DNA of 33,972 bases from a virus, in the IMG/VR virus record IMGVR_UViG_3300030090_000144, positions 1 to 33,972 of that record; one strand, given 5' to 3'. The notes beneath the pieces are model-generated. The model was not told where the DNA came from. It worked only from the letters and a program-made list of their open reading frames with translations, and did not search any database. Shown piece after piece: positions 6,945 to 16,120 of the stretch. Position 1 is the first letter of the stretch; every line of letters begins with the position of its first letter. A program made the translations under genes and the position numbers.

Positions 6945-8782
6945 TATTTAACCAAAGTATAAGTTAATGTTCCATCATCAGCAGTTGATACGTTAAACTT
7001 AGGTCCTGACTTACCAAACTGTTCAACAGTTCCTGCTTTAAGTTCTCTCTGCGCCCTCTCAAACTGATCGTCAGTTAAATAACTATTTCTATCCTTAAAA
7101 CCTGTAAGTGTATTTGTTATCTGATCTTGTGTCTTAGCAAATATCTGATCAATTTCGTTTATTCTTTGTAATGACTCTTGAGGATTTGCAAATAAATCTA
7201 CTTCTCCTAACGACTCTCTTAAAAGGTCAACGTCTTTATTAGATATACCATTACCTGTTTCTTGTGTTAAAAATCTTTTATACTCATTAATTAAAGTCCT
7301 ATTTAGAATTGAAATTAATCTATCTCTCCCAACACCTTTTACAAGCTGTGCCTCTCCATTTTTATCTACTGTAACAAGATCTTTAAATAATTTTTTAGGA
7401 TCTAATCCAATAGCAACACCGATGTTTTTTACTTTAGTAAAAACTTGATCAACTAATGGAGATCCAGTATCAGAACCTAAATCTTGAACTAATCCACTAA
7501 TACTACTTAATGTATTTCTTGCTCTTGTAATATTGCCATAAGCATCTTTAAATCTTCTAATGTCATCAGGTGCTTGTGTGTAAACAAGAGGATTACCTAC
7601 ACTTGCATCTTTTCTTAAAGCCTTTTGAATTTTTAGACCTGACTGTCCATCAATAGGTGCAAATCCTTGGTTCTTTGTTATCTCAGACAGTTTTGCTTTT
7701 CCTTTTTGATACTCAAGTAATTTCTTTTCAGTAAACTCTAATTCTTTTAATTCAACAGCATTTAGATGTTTGGCGGCTGCTAGTCTCCTAGCTTCAGCTT
7801 TACCTCTAAACTCTTTGCCAAGACTTAGTAAAGCTAATCTTTTTTCTTTGTTCAGAGCAGCTAATGCTTTTGTATCAGCCATCTTCTGTCCTAGTGCAAA
7901 CTTACCAGCGGCTAATTGACCAGCTCTTGCTTTGTCTTTTGCTCTCTCAAAAGCAGGTAATGTTTCTTCTCCTGCTCTACCAACTTCTGTAAGTATTTTA
8001 GATAAATCGAAGCCCTTACCAGCTCTGTTTTGCATTAGTTTTAATCCAAGAGCCATAAGAGCTGATTTGTTATCAGGCTCTCCTGTTATATCTATACCAG
8101 TTGCTTTTTGAAAATCTGCTTTATACTCTTCAATACTTTTAGGTTGAGCTTTTGTTATTTCATCACTATATAATTCTTCTGTTTCTGCCATAGTTTCAGT
8201 AAATAAATTTTGTAATGCTTTTTGTTCTTTAGCTAAAGTTGTTTCAGGAGTTGCTTCCTCTTCTGGAGCTAATGAGCCAGGTTCACCAACATCACTATAG
8301 TCTATGTCTGCATCAGAACCTGCTGCTATTTCAAATTGATCATCTAATTCTGTTTTCTTGTCAGCTCCTAAACCAGATACATCTTGGTCAATACCAGCAG
8401 ATTTATCACCCAATTGTGCAGAGTCAACAGTAGATGCTCCTTCAACATTGCTTAAACTTTTAGATGCTAATTCTTTTTCTTTTTCTGCAATTCTTTGTTT
8501 GTTAATTGCATCTTGATTAATAAAATTTTGTACATCATCAGAAAAAGAAATAGGTCCTAATCCAAGTTGTGATAATTGAGTCTGTCCTTTTTGTGTATCT
8601 AAATCTTGACTCAATATAGCTCTATTTTTTTGAGCTTGTTCTTCTGCTAATTGTTGAGCTAAAGGTTTAACTCCTATTCTTTCAAGTAAAGAACCTAACA
8701 AACCCATTTGACTTGTAGGAGTAGATGAAACGCCAGGTGAGCTTACAGTTAATCCAGAAGTTAATGTTGGTGTTTTTGCCAT
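6944..8782 (-). CDS. Virion protein, probable ejection-complex member
   Basis: 612 residues, rich in Gln, Lys, Ala and Leu, predicted mostly helical. The first 120 residues are low-complexity (Ser/Thr/Gly then Gln-rich), 120-220 acidic, and 250-400 a long basic Ala/Lys helix region (for example AEARRLAAAKHLNAVELKELEF near 330). It has no membrane segment and no domain I recognise. It stands between the Gln-rich 306-residue protein and the 1056-residue glycine-zipper protein with near-zero spacing, matching the three-gene ejection set of many podoviruses. Confidence 0.55.
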   Translation of the reverse strand: MAKTPTLTSGLTVSSPGVSSTPTSQMGLLGSLLERIGVKPLAQQLAEEQAQKNRAILSQDLDTQKGQTQLSQLGLGPISFSDDVQNFINQDAINKQRIAEKEKELASKSLSNVEGASTVDSAQLGDKSAGIDQDVSGLGADKKTELDDQFEIAAGSDADIDYSDVGEPGSLAPEEEATPETTLAKEQKALQNLFTETMAETEELYSDEITKAQPKSIEEYKADFQKATGIDITGEPDNKSALMALGLKLMQNRAGKGFDLSKILTEVGRAGEETLPAFERAKDKARAGQLAAGKFALGQKMADTKALAALNKEKRLALLSLGKEFRGKAEARRLAAAKHLNAVELKELEFTEKKLLEYQKGKAKLSEITKNQGFAPIDGQSGLKIQKALRKDASVGNPLVYTQAPDDIRRFKDAYGNITRARNTLSSISGLVQDLGSDTGSPLVDQVFTKVKNIGVAIGLDPKKLFKDLVTVDKNGEAQLVKGVGRDRLISILNRTLINEYKRFLTQETGNGISNKDVDLLRESLGEVDLFANPQESLQRINEIDQIFAKTQDQITNTLTGFKDRNSYLTDDQFERAQRELKAGTVEQFGKSGPKFNVSTADDGTLTYTLVK

Positions 8783-8791
8783 GTAACTACC

Positions 8792-9712
8792 CTATTTTGA
8801 TTGACCACCAAAAGGTGCTATATTTGACAATGTAGTATAAGCACCAACACCTTGTAAGAATGGATTAGCACCAGGTGTTGTTGCCTGTTGGAACGTAGAA
8901 GGTATTGAAGCACTTGGCATACCTTGAAGTAAGTTTTGTCCTAATTGCAACCTTGTGAATGGTTCTTGTGCCTGTTGCATTAAATTCTGACGTTGTGCAT
9001 CTAGTTGTGCTTGTTGTTGTCCTTGTCTCAATGCACCGAGTTGTGATAGTTGAGATATATCTGCTTGACCTAATGCTTGTTGTAGTCTGCCTAAATCACC
9101 TGTTGTTCCTGCTAATGAACCAAAAGCTTGACCTAGACCACCAGAGAGTCTTCCTGCATTTTGTGCAGCTTGTAAAGCTGATTGAAAACCTGATGACAGC
9201 AATCTTGATAAAGTATCACCTTTGACTTGTTGCAAGCCTCTTTCTGTTTCAGCTCTTTGCACACCTTCTCTTGATCCACCAAAAGCTCCAGATCTAACTG
9301 CTGCTGCACTAGCTCCAGCTCTTCTTAGATCAGCCTGTCTGTTAAGTTGATCCATAGTGGCATCAATGACTTGTTGTTGAAATGGGTTTTGAAATTTCTC
9401 AATTGCTTCAGGTTGTAAAAATTGCATACCTTGAGTCAACGCTTGTTGTCCAGCTAAAGCTTGATCTGCTGCACCTTGAACAAATGGTCTAAAAGAACCA
9501 ACTAAATTTTCACCTAAAGAAATAGCACGAGATCGAAGCGGATCCATTCCTGCAATTTGAAAACCTGGCAAATTTAAAGGAGAATCTAGTAAACCAGGTG
9601 TGGTCTGTGTATCACCATCAAACGTACCAAATCCAGTTTGCAGTAGTCTTTTCTGTAAACCCTCCAAAAATGGAGGTAATCTCTGTATATTTTCGACTGT
9701 TTGTGTTGCCAT
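8792..9712 (-). CDS. Gln/Ala-rich virion protein, probable ejection-complex member
   Basis: 306 residues. The middle has RAGASAAAVRSGAFGGSREG (about residues 131-150), a stretch I associate with internal virion/tail proteins of marine podoviruses, followed by Gln-rich amphipathic helices (LGQADISQLSQLGALRQGQQ). Size and position resemble the small ejection proteins (T7 gp14 class), but there is no sequence motif that proves this. The start overlaps the previous stop by one base. Confidence 0.55.
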   Translation of the reverse strand: MATQTVENIQRLPPFLEGLQKRLLQTGFGTFDGDTQTTPGLLDSPLNLPGFQIAGMDPLRSRAISLGENLVGSFRPFVQGAADQALAGQQALTQGMQFLQPEAIEKFQNPFQQQVIDATMDQLNRQADLRRAGASAAAVRSGAFGGSREGVQRAETERGLQQVKGDTLSRLLSSGFQSALQAAQNAGRLSGGLGQAFGSLAGTTGDLGRLQQALGQADISQLSQLGALRQGQQQAQLDAQRQNLMQQAQEPFTRLQLGQNLLQGMPSASIPSTFQQATTPGANPFLQGVGAYTTLSNIAPFGGQSK

Positions 9713-10512
9713 TACGCTCTAGCCTCCAAGTTATCCATCATATTATAGGCTCTTTGTATTCCTTTACGTTGATCCCCATCACCTAAACCTTTTACAGCAT
9801 CCTTTGTTAACACAAACTCTCCAGCCATTAACATGGCAGGAACATCATCTTTTGTGCCTGAACCTTCTGATGGATCTATACCACCTGTTCGTCTTGGAAA
9901 TCCCATCTCACCACCTTCTTTGGCAAATGTAATACCACCAAGTTTGCCACCAGGTCCTCCAGCACCAAAAGGTCTTCTTTCAAACTCTGTTCTTGTGTCT
10001 TCATCTTCATCACCACCAGATAATAATTGTGCTATCAAACCTGCTGTCAAACCCTCACCTAATGGTGTGTTTAATAGTCTTGCAAACAAGTTGTCACCAC
10101 CAACTCCAGCAGATTTTAATAACTCTGCGCTAAATGTTTTTGGTTTAAATGTTTCTGCTATTTGTTGTGATGCTTGCTCGGTAGGCACAGAACTTACACC
10201 CATTTTTTTTGCAATATCAGGATTACTAGGAGTAGGTTGTGTTGATCCACTACGAACAATTGTTCCCTCTCCACCTTGAGGAACAGCTTGTTCTGCGCCT
10301 CCAAAACGATCAAAAGCAGCACCACCAACTCCTGCAATTAAAGCATTTCTAAGCGCATCTTTAGTTTTACCACCAGTTAATTTTGATGTCAAAGCTCCAG
10401 TAACAGCTCTACTAATAAATGGACTAGCACCAAATTGCGCTCCTATGCCAGGTCCTAAAGTAGCTCCTATTAAAACGGGTGCTATATCTTTTAATAATCT
10501 TCCTAAACTCAT
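9712..10512 (-). CDS. Virion protein with C-terminal GTKDDVPAMLMAGEFV motif
   Basis: 266 residues. Two glycine/alanine hydrophobic stretches in the first 75 residues (GATLGPGIGAQFG, NALIAGVGGAAFDRFGG) suggest membrane contact. The C-terminal part carries SGTKDDVPAMLMAGEFVLTK, a motif widely seen near the end of phage tail and tape-measure-like proteins, where it is followed by a helical end. Preceding it is a KEGGEMGFPRRTGG patch related to the GG motif of small proteins elsewhere in this window. Likely a tail or ejection component; exact role unknown. Confidence 0.6.
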   Translation of the reverse strand: MSLGRLLKDIAPVLIGATLGPGIGAQFGASPFISRAVTGALTSKLTGGKTKDALRNALIAGVGGAAFDRFGGAEQAVPQGGEGTIVRSGSTQPTPSNPDIAKKMGVSSVPTEQASQQIAETFKPKTFSAELLKSAGVGGDNLFARLLNTPLGEGLTAGLIAQLLSGGDEDEDTRTEFERRPFGAGGPGGKLGGITFAKEGGEMGFPRRTGGIDPSEGSGTKDDVPAMLMAGEFVLTKDAVKGLGDGDQRKGIQRAYNMMDNLEARA

Positions 10513-10544
10513 AGCCCTATGTTACCTTACTTTTTATAATACGT

Positions 10545-10772
10545 CTACGTCTTAACTTTAACAGTTCCGTTATCGTTAAATAAAGCACCTACTTCTAAGC
10601 CTGTATCACTCGTAGGCAAATCGGTCAAAGTAATTTTTGTCCCTCTTAACTCACCTGGATTTTGTAATTGTGTCACAAGCTGACTTAAACTTCTAACCAT
10701 CTCATTAAAATATTGAACGTCATATTCATCAGGTGGCAGGGAAAAATTTGGTGGTACTAATTGTCTGCTCAT
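10545..10772 (-). CDS. Small virion/tail-associated protein
   Basis: 75 residues: a helical N-terminus (NEMVRSLSQLVTQLQNPG) and a beta-like C-terminal half with DLPTSDTGLEVGALFNDNGT, a sequence style common in marine phage tail regions. It overlaps the end of the tail protein gene by four bases (ATGA). No enzyme motif is present. It may be a trimeric tail or fibre connector; the role is unproven. Confidence 0.6.
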   Translation of the reverse strand: MSRQLVPPNFSLPPDEYDVQYFNEMVRSLSQLVTQLQNPGELRGTKITLTDLPTSDTGLEVGALFNDNGTVKVKT

Positions 10773-12322
10773 CTGTCACCATCCTGTCTTATATCAACTC
10801 TATTCGTTCCTAATCTCCAGTTAACACCTTGTGTTGTACTCTCTACTCTTAACCCAAATGATCTACCACGCAATCTTAAATGATTTAGTTCAGTTGTTGG
10901 GGATACAGTGTTTGTTGATGTTTTAACAAAACCACCATTTGGAGTTCTTTGTGCTTTTAGCGAAAAGACTGCTTGTTTATTATCATTACCGATACCAGTA
11001 TCACTATTATCAAAACTTACATCTGGTATCATTCTTCTAATAAATACAAATTGATCTCCATCTTGTATGTCAATCGGACTTGATTCGATAAATGATGTAA
11101 ACGCAGTGCCGTCATTATCATTGCCTTTTTCATGGTTGTATACAAGATTAGAGTCAGTTGACATTGGATATTGGTAAACACCTCTGTCTACCCATGAAGA
11201 TCTTGCAAGATTTCCTACATACCATATCTTTTGATCATAATTATACACTACATATCTGTCATTTTCATCTGTGCCACCATTAGCACCAGAATTAGTCGCA
11301 GATGGATAAAACCAAAAAATTTCACCAAAAGCTGAATTAATTCCTGCATAAACTTTATCTGATTGTGTTTCATTGAAATCTTGAAAGACATGATCTCTTA
11401 CAGAACAAGGTAAAACTTGAACACGACCATCATAAACATAAAATCTGTCATATCCCATCCAAAACACACTATCTCCTACGGCTAATGCAGAATTAAATCC
11501 TCTAACTGTAATAGCACTTGCTAATTGATTTATTCCGAAAGTAAATGGAGGTCCTATAAATTGCATACTATGAACAGATGAATCTGTTAAAACAATCATC
11601 TCTCGTCTTGTTTTTACAGCAGTTACAATTTCAGATCCTGAACCTATTCTTAAACTGCCAGCAGTGTTAGTTGCCGTTGGTGTCCAAAAGAAAGGATTTT
11701 CTTGTGAACTAAAACGAACAAGCAATCTATCTTGAACTGTTTCACCTATTGGATTTGCACCAAAACAAATAACATGACGATCTCGTTCAGATACAATAAC
11801 TTTACGAGACTTTGTTGGTGCAGCATCTGATAATTCAATTAAATTTTTTGCTCTTGTACCTGTACCAAGAGTCTTATCCCAATAAAAAACAAAACCATCT
11901 CTTTGATTAAAAATCAAATCTTCTCCAAAATTATCTTGCGACCATAAACGCAAAGTACCACCACCAGCAGTTTCTCCAGCAGGATCACCCCAACCTGAAC
12001 CTCCAACAAAAGAACCCCACACTCCAGCACCCCAACCATCACCAGGCACAACTGTATTAATACCTACGTTAAGTTGATATTCTGCATCAGCAGTACCAGC
12101 ACTAGACAAAGCAGTATCAGCGTTAGCACTAATGGTAATAACGTAACTATTAGAATCTGTTATAGATTGTATCTCAAATTCATTATTAAGTTTTGAATTT
12201 AAAGCAGTATTACCTGTGTTAGCATTACTAAATGTAACAAAACTACCAAGTATAGCACCATGACTAGTATCATTTACAGTAACGCTCGTGCTTGATGTTG
12301 ATGTAATAAATGTTATAGCCAT
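10769..12322 (-). CDS. Tail protein, C-terminal part of a split gene
   Basis: About 517 residues, starting from ATG 12322, one base after the stop of the upstream gene (TAATATG). An open frame exists from a GTG at 12340 but has no ribosome site. The protein has GWGAGVWGSF and LRLWSQDNFGEDLIF, SERDRHVICFGANPIG and VFWMGYDRFYVYDGRVQ segments, a beta-propeller-like pattern I know from a widespread marine podovirus tail protein, probably a tail hub or stabilisation protein. In related phages as I remember them this is one long gene that begins like the 191-residue gene at 12324-12899; here the two halves are separate frames. Confidence 0.7.
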   Translation of the reverse strand: MAITFITSTSSTSVTVNDTSHGAILGSFVTFSNANTGNTALNSKLNNEFEIQSITDSNSYVITISANADTALSSAGTADAEYQLNVGINTVVPGDGWGAGVWGSFVGGSGWGDPAGETAGGGTLRLWSQDNFGEDLIFNQRDGFVFYWDKTLGTGTRAKNLIELSDAAPTKSRKVIVSERDRHVICFGANPIGETVQDRLLVRFSSQENPFFWTPTATNTAGSLRIGSGSEIVTAVKTRREMIVLTDSSVHSMQFIGPPFTFGINQLASAITVRGFNSALAVGDSVFWMGYDRFYVYDGRVQVLPCSVRDHVFQDFNETQSDKVYAGINSAFGEIFWFYPSATNSGANGGTDENDRYVVYNYDQKIWYVGNLARSSWVDRGVYQYPMSTDSNLVYNHEKGNDNDGTAFTSFIESSPIDIQDGDQFVFIRRMIPDVSFDNSDTGIGNDNKQAVFSLKAQRTPNGGFVKTSTNTVSPTTELNHLRLRGRSFGLRVESTTQGVNWRLGTNRVDIRQDGDR

Positions 12323-12323
12323 A

Positions 12324-12899
12324 TTAAGAACCACCCACACTAATACTTAAATCATTTACTGATACAGTAACAGTTCCAACTGCTGAAGTCATAGCTAAAT
12401 TAGCTGAAACTGGTGGTGTGCTTACTGTAACTGTGCCAAGAGATGCAGTCGCTATTATTCTTAAACCTTCTACTGGATCATTTGACTCTACGCTCACTGT
12501 TCTAGCTAGATCTACTGTTGCTGTACCAACTGATCCAGTTCCTGCATTCCCAGTGACTATTGATTTAACTACACCACCCTCTAAATCAAAGACAACTACA
12601 TCATTTACAACTTTACGTCTAAGTGGTGTTATATCGTTATAACCTTCTGATTCTTCTATGTAGAATTTTATCTCTGTACCAATGCCCAGATAGCTGTTGC
12701 CTTGAAGGTTTGCCCAAGCATGAAGTGATCTTGAAGAGCCTAAAAAAGTAGAGCTACTGTATTTTTCCCAACCACCTAATTTTTCTGGGTATCCGAAACG
12801 AAAACGAACAAGATCGCAATCATTCCAACCACCTTTGTTTGAATAAGAAGTTGTTTCTTTATTTATGCCTGGTCTAAATTTTAAAGACGTTATAGGCAT
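12324..12899 (-). CDS. Tail protein, N-terminal part of a split gene, with repeat-module end
   Basis: 191 residues. Residues 1-95 (LKFRPGINKET, GGWNDCDLVRFRFGYPEKLGGW, SRSLHAWANLQGNSYLGIG) look like the start of the tail protein whose remainder is encoded next door at 10769-12322. Residues 118-181 instead hold three copies of a Gly-Thr-Val-Thr-Val type module (GSVGTATV, ATASLGTVTVS, TSAVGTVTVS), and the frame ends shortly after. The downstream gene begins one base after the stop, so both halves can be made in equal amounts. Whether this is a functional two-chain protein or a broken gene cannot be decided from sequence alone. Confidence 0.7.
   Translation of the reverse strand: MPITSLKFRPGINKETTSYSNKGGWNDCDLVRFRFGYPEKLGGWEKYSSSTFLGSSRSLHAWANLQGNSYLGIGTEIKFYIEESEGYNDITPLRRKVVNDVVVFDLEGGVVKSIVTGNAGTGSVGTATVDLARTVSVESNDPVEGLRIIATASLGTVTVSTPPVSANLAMTSAVGTVTVSVNDLSISVGGS
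12360..12452 (-). repeat. Two VGTVTV peptide modules in the tail gene
   Basis: ATASLGTVTVSTP at 12414-12452 and TSAVGTVTVS at 12360-12389 are degenerate copies of one short beta-strand module. The first closely matches, also at base level, the end of the gene at 20402-20716 (module at 20405-20443). The segment between the copies, PVSANLAMTSA, resembles PVSANTPVSLAMTSA in the gene at 17419-18291. Confidence 0.65.
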
Positions 12900-12901
12900 T
12901 A

Positions 12902-13456
12902 TTAAGCCTCATCTGGAAAATCATATATAGGTGCATTACCCGTTGGATTGCCATCACTGTCTACTGGTGCATCGAACAATGCCATGAACTCTTTGAGATT
13001 AGAGCAATTATTAATCTTTGTTTCTATTGTATCACAAGCACTTCTAATTTTGTCTCTGTATGTGCTTGTAGCACTAGCTATTGCAGTCCCTTTTTCTGCT
13101 TTACGAGTTACTTCCCAATCAGATTTTTGTAGCAAACTATTTGTTGTTGTTTTAGTTCTTGCTATCCAGATAGATTTTAGACCAAGCTCAACTGCTTGTT
13201 TACCAGTGGTAGGGTCAATAATTGCTTTACCATCACTATCAACTGCATTTTCATCTGTTAATTTTTTCTCTACATCTTTTGCCAAATAAAATCTCATGTC
13301 AAAAGTTTCTACAACTGGATCATCTTCCCAAACTAATCCAGCAGACTTTTTCTCTGCATCTGTGAGATTACCCCACTGCTTTGGATATTTTGTGCCTGTA
13401 TCACTCACCCATGCTTTTCCAGTTGGTATAGTTCTTCCATTGTGTTTCCAAACCAT
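12902..13456 (-). CDS. Tail-fibre assembly (chaperone-like) protein candidate
   Basis: 184 residues with AGGAGA before the ATG. The centre and end, with RTKTTTNSLLQKSDWEVTRKAEKG (about 101-124) and TYRDKIRSACDTIETKINNCSN, follow the pattern LLxxSDWxxxRxxExGxxI...YRxxiR seen in phage tail-fibre assembly proteins of the DUF4376/gp38-like group. It directly follows the 881-residue fibre gene, the usual position for such a chaperone. The N-terminal VWKHNGRTIPTGKAW segment is also typical of proteins that sit next to fibres. The role is by similarity of pattern only. Confidence 0.55.
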   Translation of the reverse strand: MVWKHNGRTIPTGKAWVSDTGTKYPKQWGNLTDAEKKSAGLVWEDDPVVETFDMRFYLAKDVEKKLTDENAVDSDGKAIIDPTTGKQAVELGLKSIWIARTKTTTNSLLQKSDWEVTRKAEKGTAIASATSTYRDKIRSACDTIETKINNCSNLKEFMALFDAPVDSDGNPTGNAPIYDFPDEA

Positions 13457-13465
13457 ATTTATCTC

Positions 13466-16111
13466 CTATCTTGCGTTTGCATACTTAAAAGGTTGTTCGG
13501 CAAATGCCATGTATATAAAATCACCCCCAGCAGGATGATCGTGATATCCAGAAAATTGTTTGCATTTAAAACCATTTGCATAAAAATCTATACTATAAGG
13601 TGTTTGTTCAGTGCCGTATGAATTAGCTCTTAATACTTTATGAGTTGGATTGTCTGGATCTCTTGCTCTATCACGAATTGTCCACTCACCACTACCAGTA
13701 TATTTAATCATAAGCCATGCTGGTCTAAATCCTGTAAAAACAAAAGTACCATCTTCATCATCACTTCCTCCTCCACTACCACTTCTAGCGTTATATCCAC
13801 CAAACTTTGAAAATCCATCTATCTCAGCAAAACAATACGCAACAAAATCTTTAGAAGCAGTACTAATATTCCCTGCATCATCAGTACATAGTTGTATTGC
13901 TGTCGTTGTTGGCTCTGAATCAAAAACTGTTGAATTAGTAAACACAGAAGAGTTTTCTTCTAATTTTAAAAATTTATTATCATTAAAAGCATTTGCTGAC
14001 AACCCTTGATGACCTACTATCCATTCTGTACTATTATCAGTTCTTTGTTTTATTATAATCCAAGCTGGTTTTTTACCTAAACCATGAGCTATAGTTGTCG
14101 CTGCACTTTGACCAGTGTATGTTACAATACTAAATCCTGCTGTTGTATTAGCTTGTATTACACTATCTAAGTTACCAATACTCGTTGAACTTGCATCATT
14201 CGTAGTGGTTGTGCCACCATTTGCTTTCCAACACCAAGCAACATAAGTTTTATTAAGAACATTATGATTTGTAGATGTTCCTAATCTAAATCCATCTGAA
14301 TTAAATGCTTTTATACCTGCTGTATCATTTGATTCTTGACCATCAAGATCTGAAAATAAATCCTTACCTACACCTCTTGATGAATCTGTTAATGTGTTAC
14401 GCACATTTTCAGTTCTACTTTTTTTCCAAACCCAATCTGGTTGAAAACTCAAACCTGATATGTCTTCATTATCATTACCAGTGCCAGTATAAAGAAGAAC
14501 ATCAAAATGGTCTTTTGGTTCTATTATATCTGGGTCAACCATGTTGCTTGAGCATAATGCAAGACAGTTTGTTGGCACATCAAATAAAAACTTACCTTTG
14601 CCATTTGCATCATTTTTGTCTGTTCCTGGTGCAGTTTCATTCCCATCAAATGTTGGATCTTGACCAAAATTAAAATGCACTGCTGATGCGGCATAACCAG
14701 CATATGGTTGCCACTTATAATTAGTCAAATCAAGTGTCATTATAGGATTATCACCAGTTGAAGGATTACCAGTATTACCCGCTGCGTTTTTTAGATATGT
14801 TCCTTCTCTGTGCATAAAAACTTTACCATCAGATAAAATTGCCATTCCCCCTACATCACCTGCACTAAAAACAGTATTTCCACTTGTTAGATCATCTGAT
14901 GCACCAACTTGATTTGTAGTATGCACAAAATAATTTGCTGCAACTTGAAGCATTGCTTTTCGTGGAAATTGATAACTAGCCACTCCTGCACCATTAGCAG
15001 AGTTATTAGCGAAACTACTTGTTGCAAGAAGACCAACATAAAGTCTACTTGCATCTATAGTGACACATCTAAATTCAAAATATACACCACCCTCTGATGC
15101 AACTTCATTTATTGTATGAGTACCAATATGATGTGTTTGGTTACTAGTGCTACCATTAGTAGTAGCTAATAAATTAGCATTAGTAGTAGTACCAACCACA
15201 TCAGCAGTTTGTCCATATCTTCTATCTTCAGCGTTTATTGTGCATACATTGTTTTCAGGACAATCAAAATTATTGCAGTCAGATGCTAATATATTGTTTG
15301 ATGTCCAATGATTATTATTACCACTGCTATCTGCACCTACTGTTGATGATGATCCACTTCCAACACTTTCATTATCAAACTTCAAATGGTAACCCTCATT
15401 ACCATGAGAACCAGTATAAGCCTTTGGAATCCAAATACCTTTGTTTGTTTCGCCAAAAGAATTTATATTAAAAGAGGTGTTTGCCGTTCCACTTGTATCA
15501 GAAAAAAATGATAACCCATCAACTGAATGAAACTCTGCTAAACAACCATTGATTCTGTACGCTGAGTTTAGTGATGCTTGATAGTCACCTATTCTTTCTA
15601 CTGTAGTTCCTGGACTTGTGTTATAAAAGTTCATTGCTAGTTGAGCGTTTTGACTAGGGTAAGTAGTAGTGTCATACTCAGTTTCTCTTTCGCCATTTAC
15701 ATAAACTATTATTCTATCTGCGGCAGTTCCTTGTGTTGTGTCGATTGCAACTACAAAATGATACCAAGCAGTTGGATCTCTAAACTTTCTTGTGGTAATA
15801 ACATTATGAGTTGTTGCATCATCTACAACACCTTGTATTTGTATCCGATGACTAGATAGAGCTATCACAATAGTATCAGCATAAGGTCCGTTATCACCTT
15901 TTGAGTAAAAATAGTGATTACCACTATCTCCTTGTAAATCAAAAAATTTTACCCACCATGACCAAACATTTTTTTGTCTGTCACCCCCTGAACTTCCTAT
16001 AGTTCTGTTTAAAGTAGCATCTGAACCATTCATTCTAAGTGAGTTTTGAACAACACCTTTGTATACCCCTGAACTTACCTCTCCTGCACCATTTGCTTTT
16101 ATTAAACTCAT
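13466..16111 (-). CDS. Large tail fibre/receptor-binding protein (LamG-like, SPRY-like, triple C-terminal repeat)
   Basis: 881 residues. Residues 45-205 resemble a LamG/concanavalin-like jelly roll (WSWWVKFF, WYHFVVAIDT, IIVYVNGERE). About 335-485 resemble a SPRY-like beta sandwich (GGVYFEFRC, YVGLLA, DVGGMAILSDGKVFM). The C-terminus holds three degenerate copies of a ~100-residue unit: 536-629, 659-766 and 786-873, each with a Y/F-TG opening, a P-x-W segment and an aromatic closing strand (YVAWCWKA, FVAYCFAE, FIYMAFAE). This last unit matches what I know as DUF7483 in marine phages. Sugar-binding folds plus position beside the fibre chaperone candidate suggest host receptor binding. ATG with AGGAA upstream. 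Confidence 0.75.
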   Translation of the reverse strand: MSLIKANGAGEVSSGVYKGVVQNSLRMNGSDATLNRTIGSSGGDRQKNVWSWWVKFFDLQGDSGNHYFYSKGDNGPYADTIVIALSSHRIQIQGVVDDATTHNVITTRKFRDPTAWYHFVVAIDTTQGTAADRIIVYVNGERETEYDTTTYPSQNAQLAMNFYNTSPGTTVERIGDYQASLNSAYRINGCLAEFHSVDGLSFFSDTSGTANTSFNINSFGETNKGIWIPKAYTGSHGNEGYHLKFDNESVGSGSSSTVGADSSGNNNHWTSNNILASDCNNFDCPENNVCTINAEDRRYGQTADVVGTTTNANLLATTNGSTSNQTHHIGTHTINEVASEGGVYFEFRCVTIDASRLYVGLLATSSFANNSANGAGVASYQFPRKAMLQVAANYFVHTTNQVGASDDLTSGNTVFSAGDVGGMAILSDGKVFMHREGTYLKNAAGNTGNPSTGDNPIMTLDLTNYKWQPYAGYAASAVHFNFGQDPTFDGNETAPGTDKNDANGKGKFLFDVPTNCLALCSSNMVDPDIIEPKDHFDVLLYTGTGNDNEDISGLSFQPDWVWKKSRTENVRNTLTDSSRGVGKDLFSDLDGQESNDTAGIKAFNSDGFRLGTSTNHNVLNKTYVAWCWKANGGTTTTNDASSTSIGNLDSVIQANTTAGFSIVTYTGQSAATTIAHGLGKKPAWIIIKQRTDNSTEWIVGHQGLSANAFNDNKFLKLEENSSVFTNSTVFDSEPTTTAIQLCTDDAGNISTASKDFVAYCFAEIDGFSKFGGYNARSGSGGGSDDEDGTFVFTGFRPAWLMIKYTGSGEWTIRDRARDPDNPTHKVLRANSYGTEQTPYSIDFYANGFKCKQFSGYHDHPAGGDFIYMAFAEQPFKYANAR

Positions 16112-16120
16112 ATTAAGTTC

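Noticed and set aside
9833-10279. 148-codon plus-strand open frame
   Set aside because: Proline/serine-rich complement of the Gly-rich gene at 9712-10512; no ribosome site or family resemblance.
10513-10544. TATTATAAAAAG in the 32-base gap as a promoter
   Set aside because: AT-rich -10-like sequence but no -35 box at a suitable distance on the minus strand.
11196-11210. CTTGCAAG palindrome in the tail gene (and again near 31230 in the portal)
   Set aside because: Inside coding sequence and explained by codons; shows that the 8-mer alone is weak evidence for an operator.
12323-12340. GTG start giving MWVVLNMAITF for the second half of the split tail gene
   Set aside because: No ribosome site before the GTG; the ATG at 12322 directly after the stop is the better restart.
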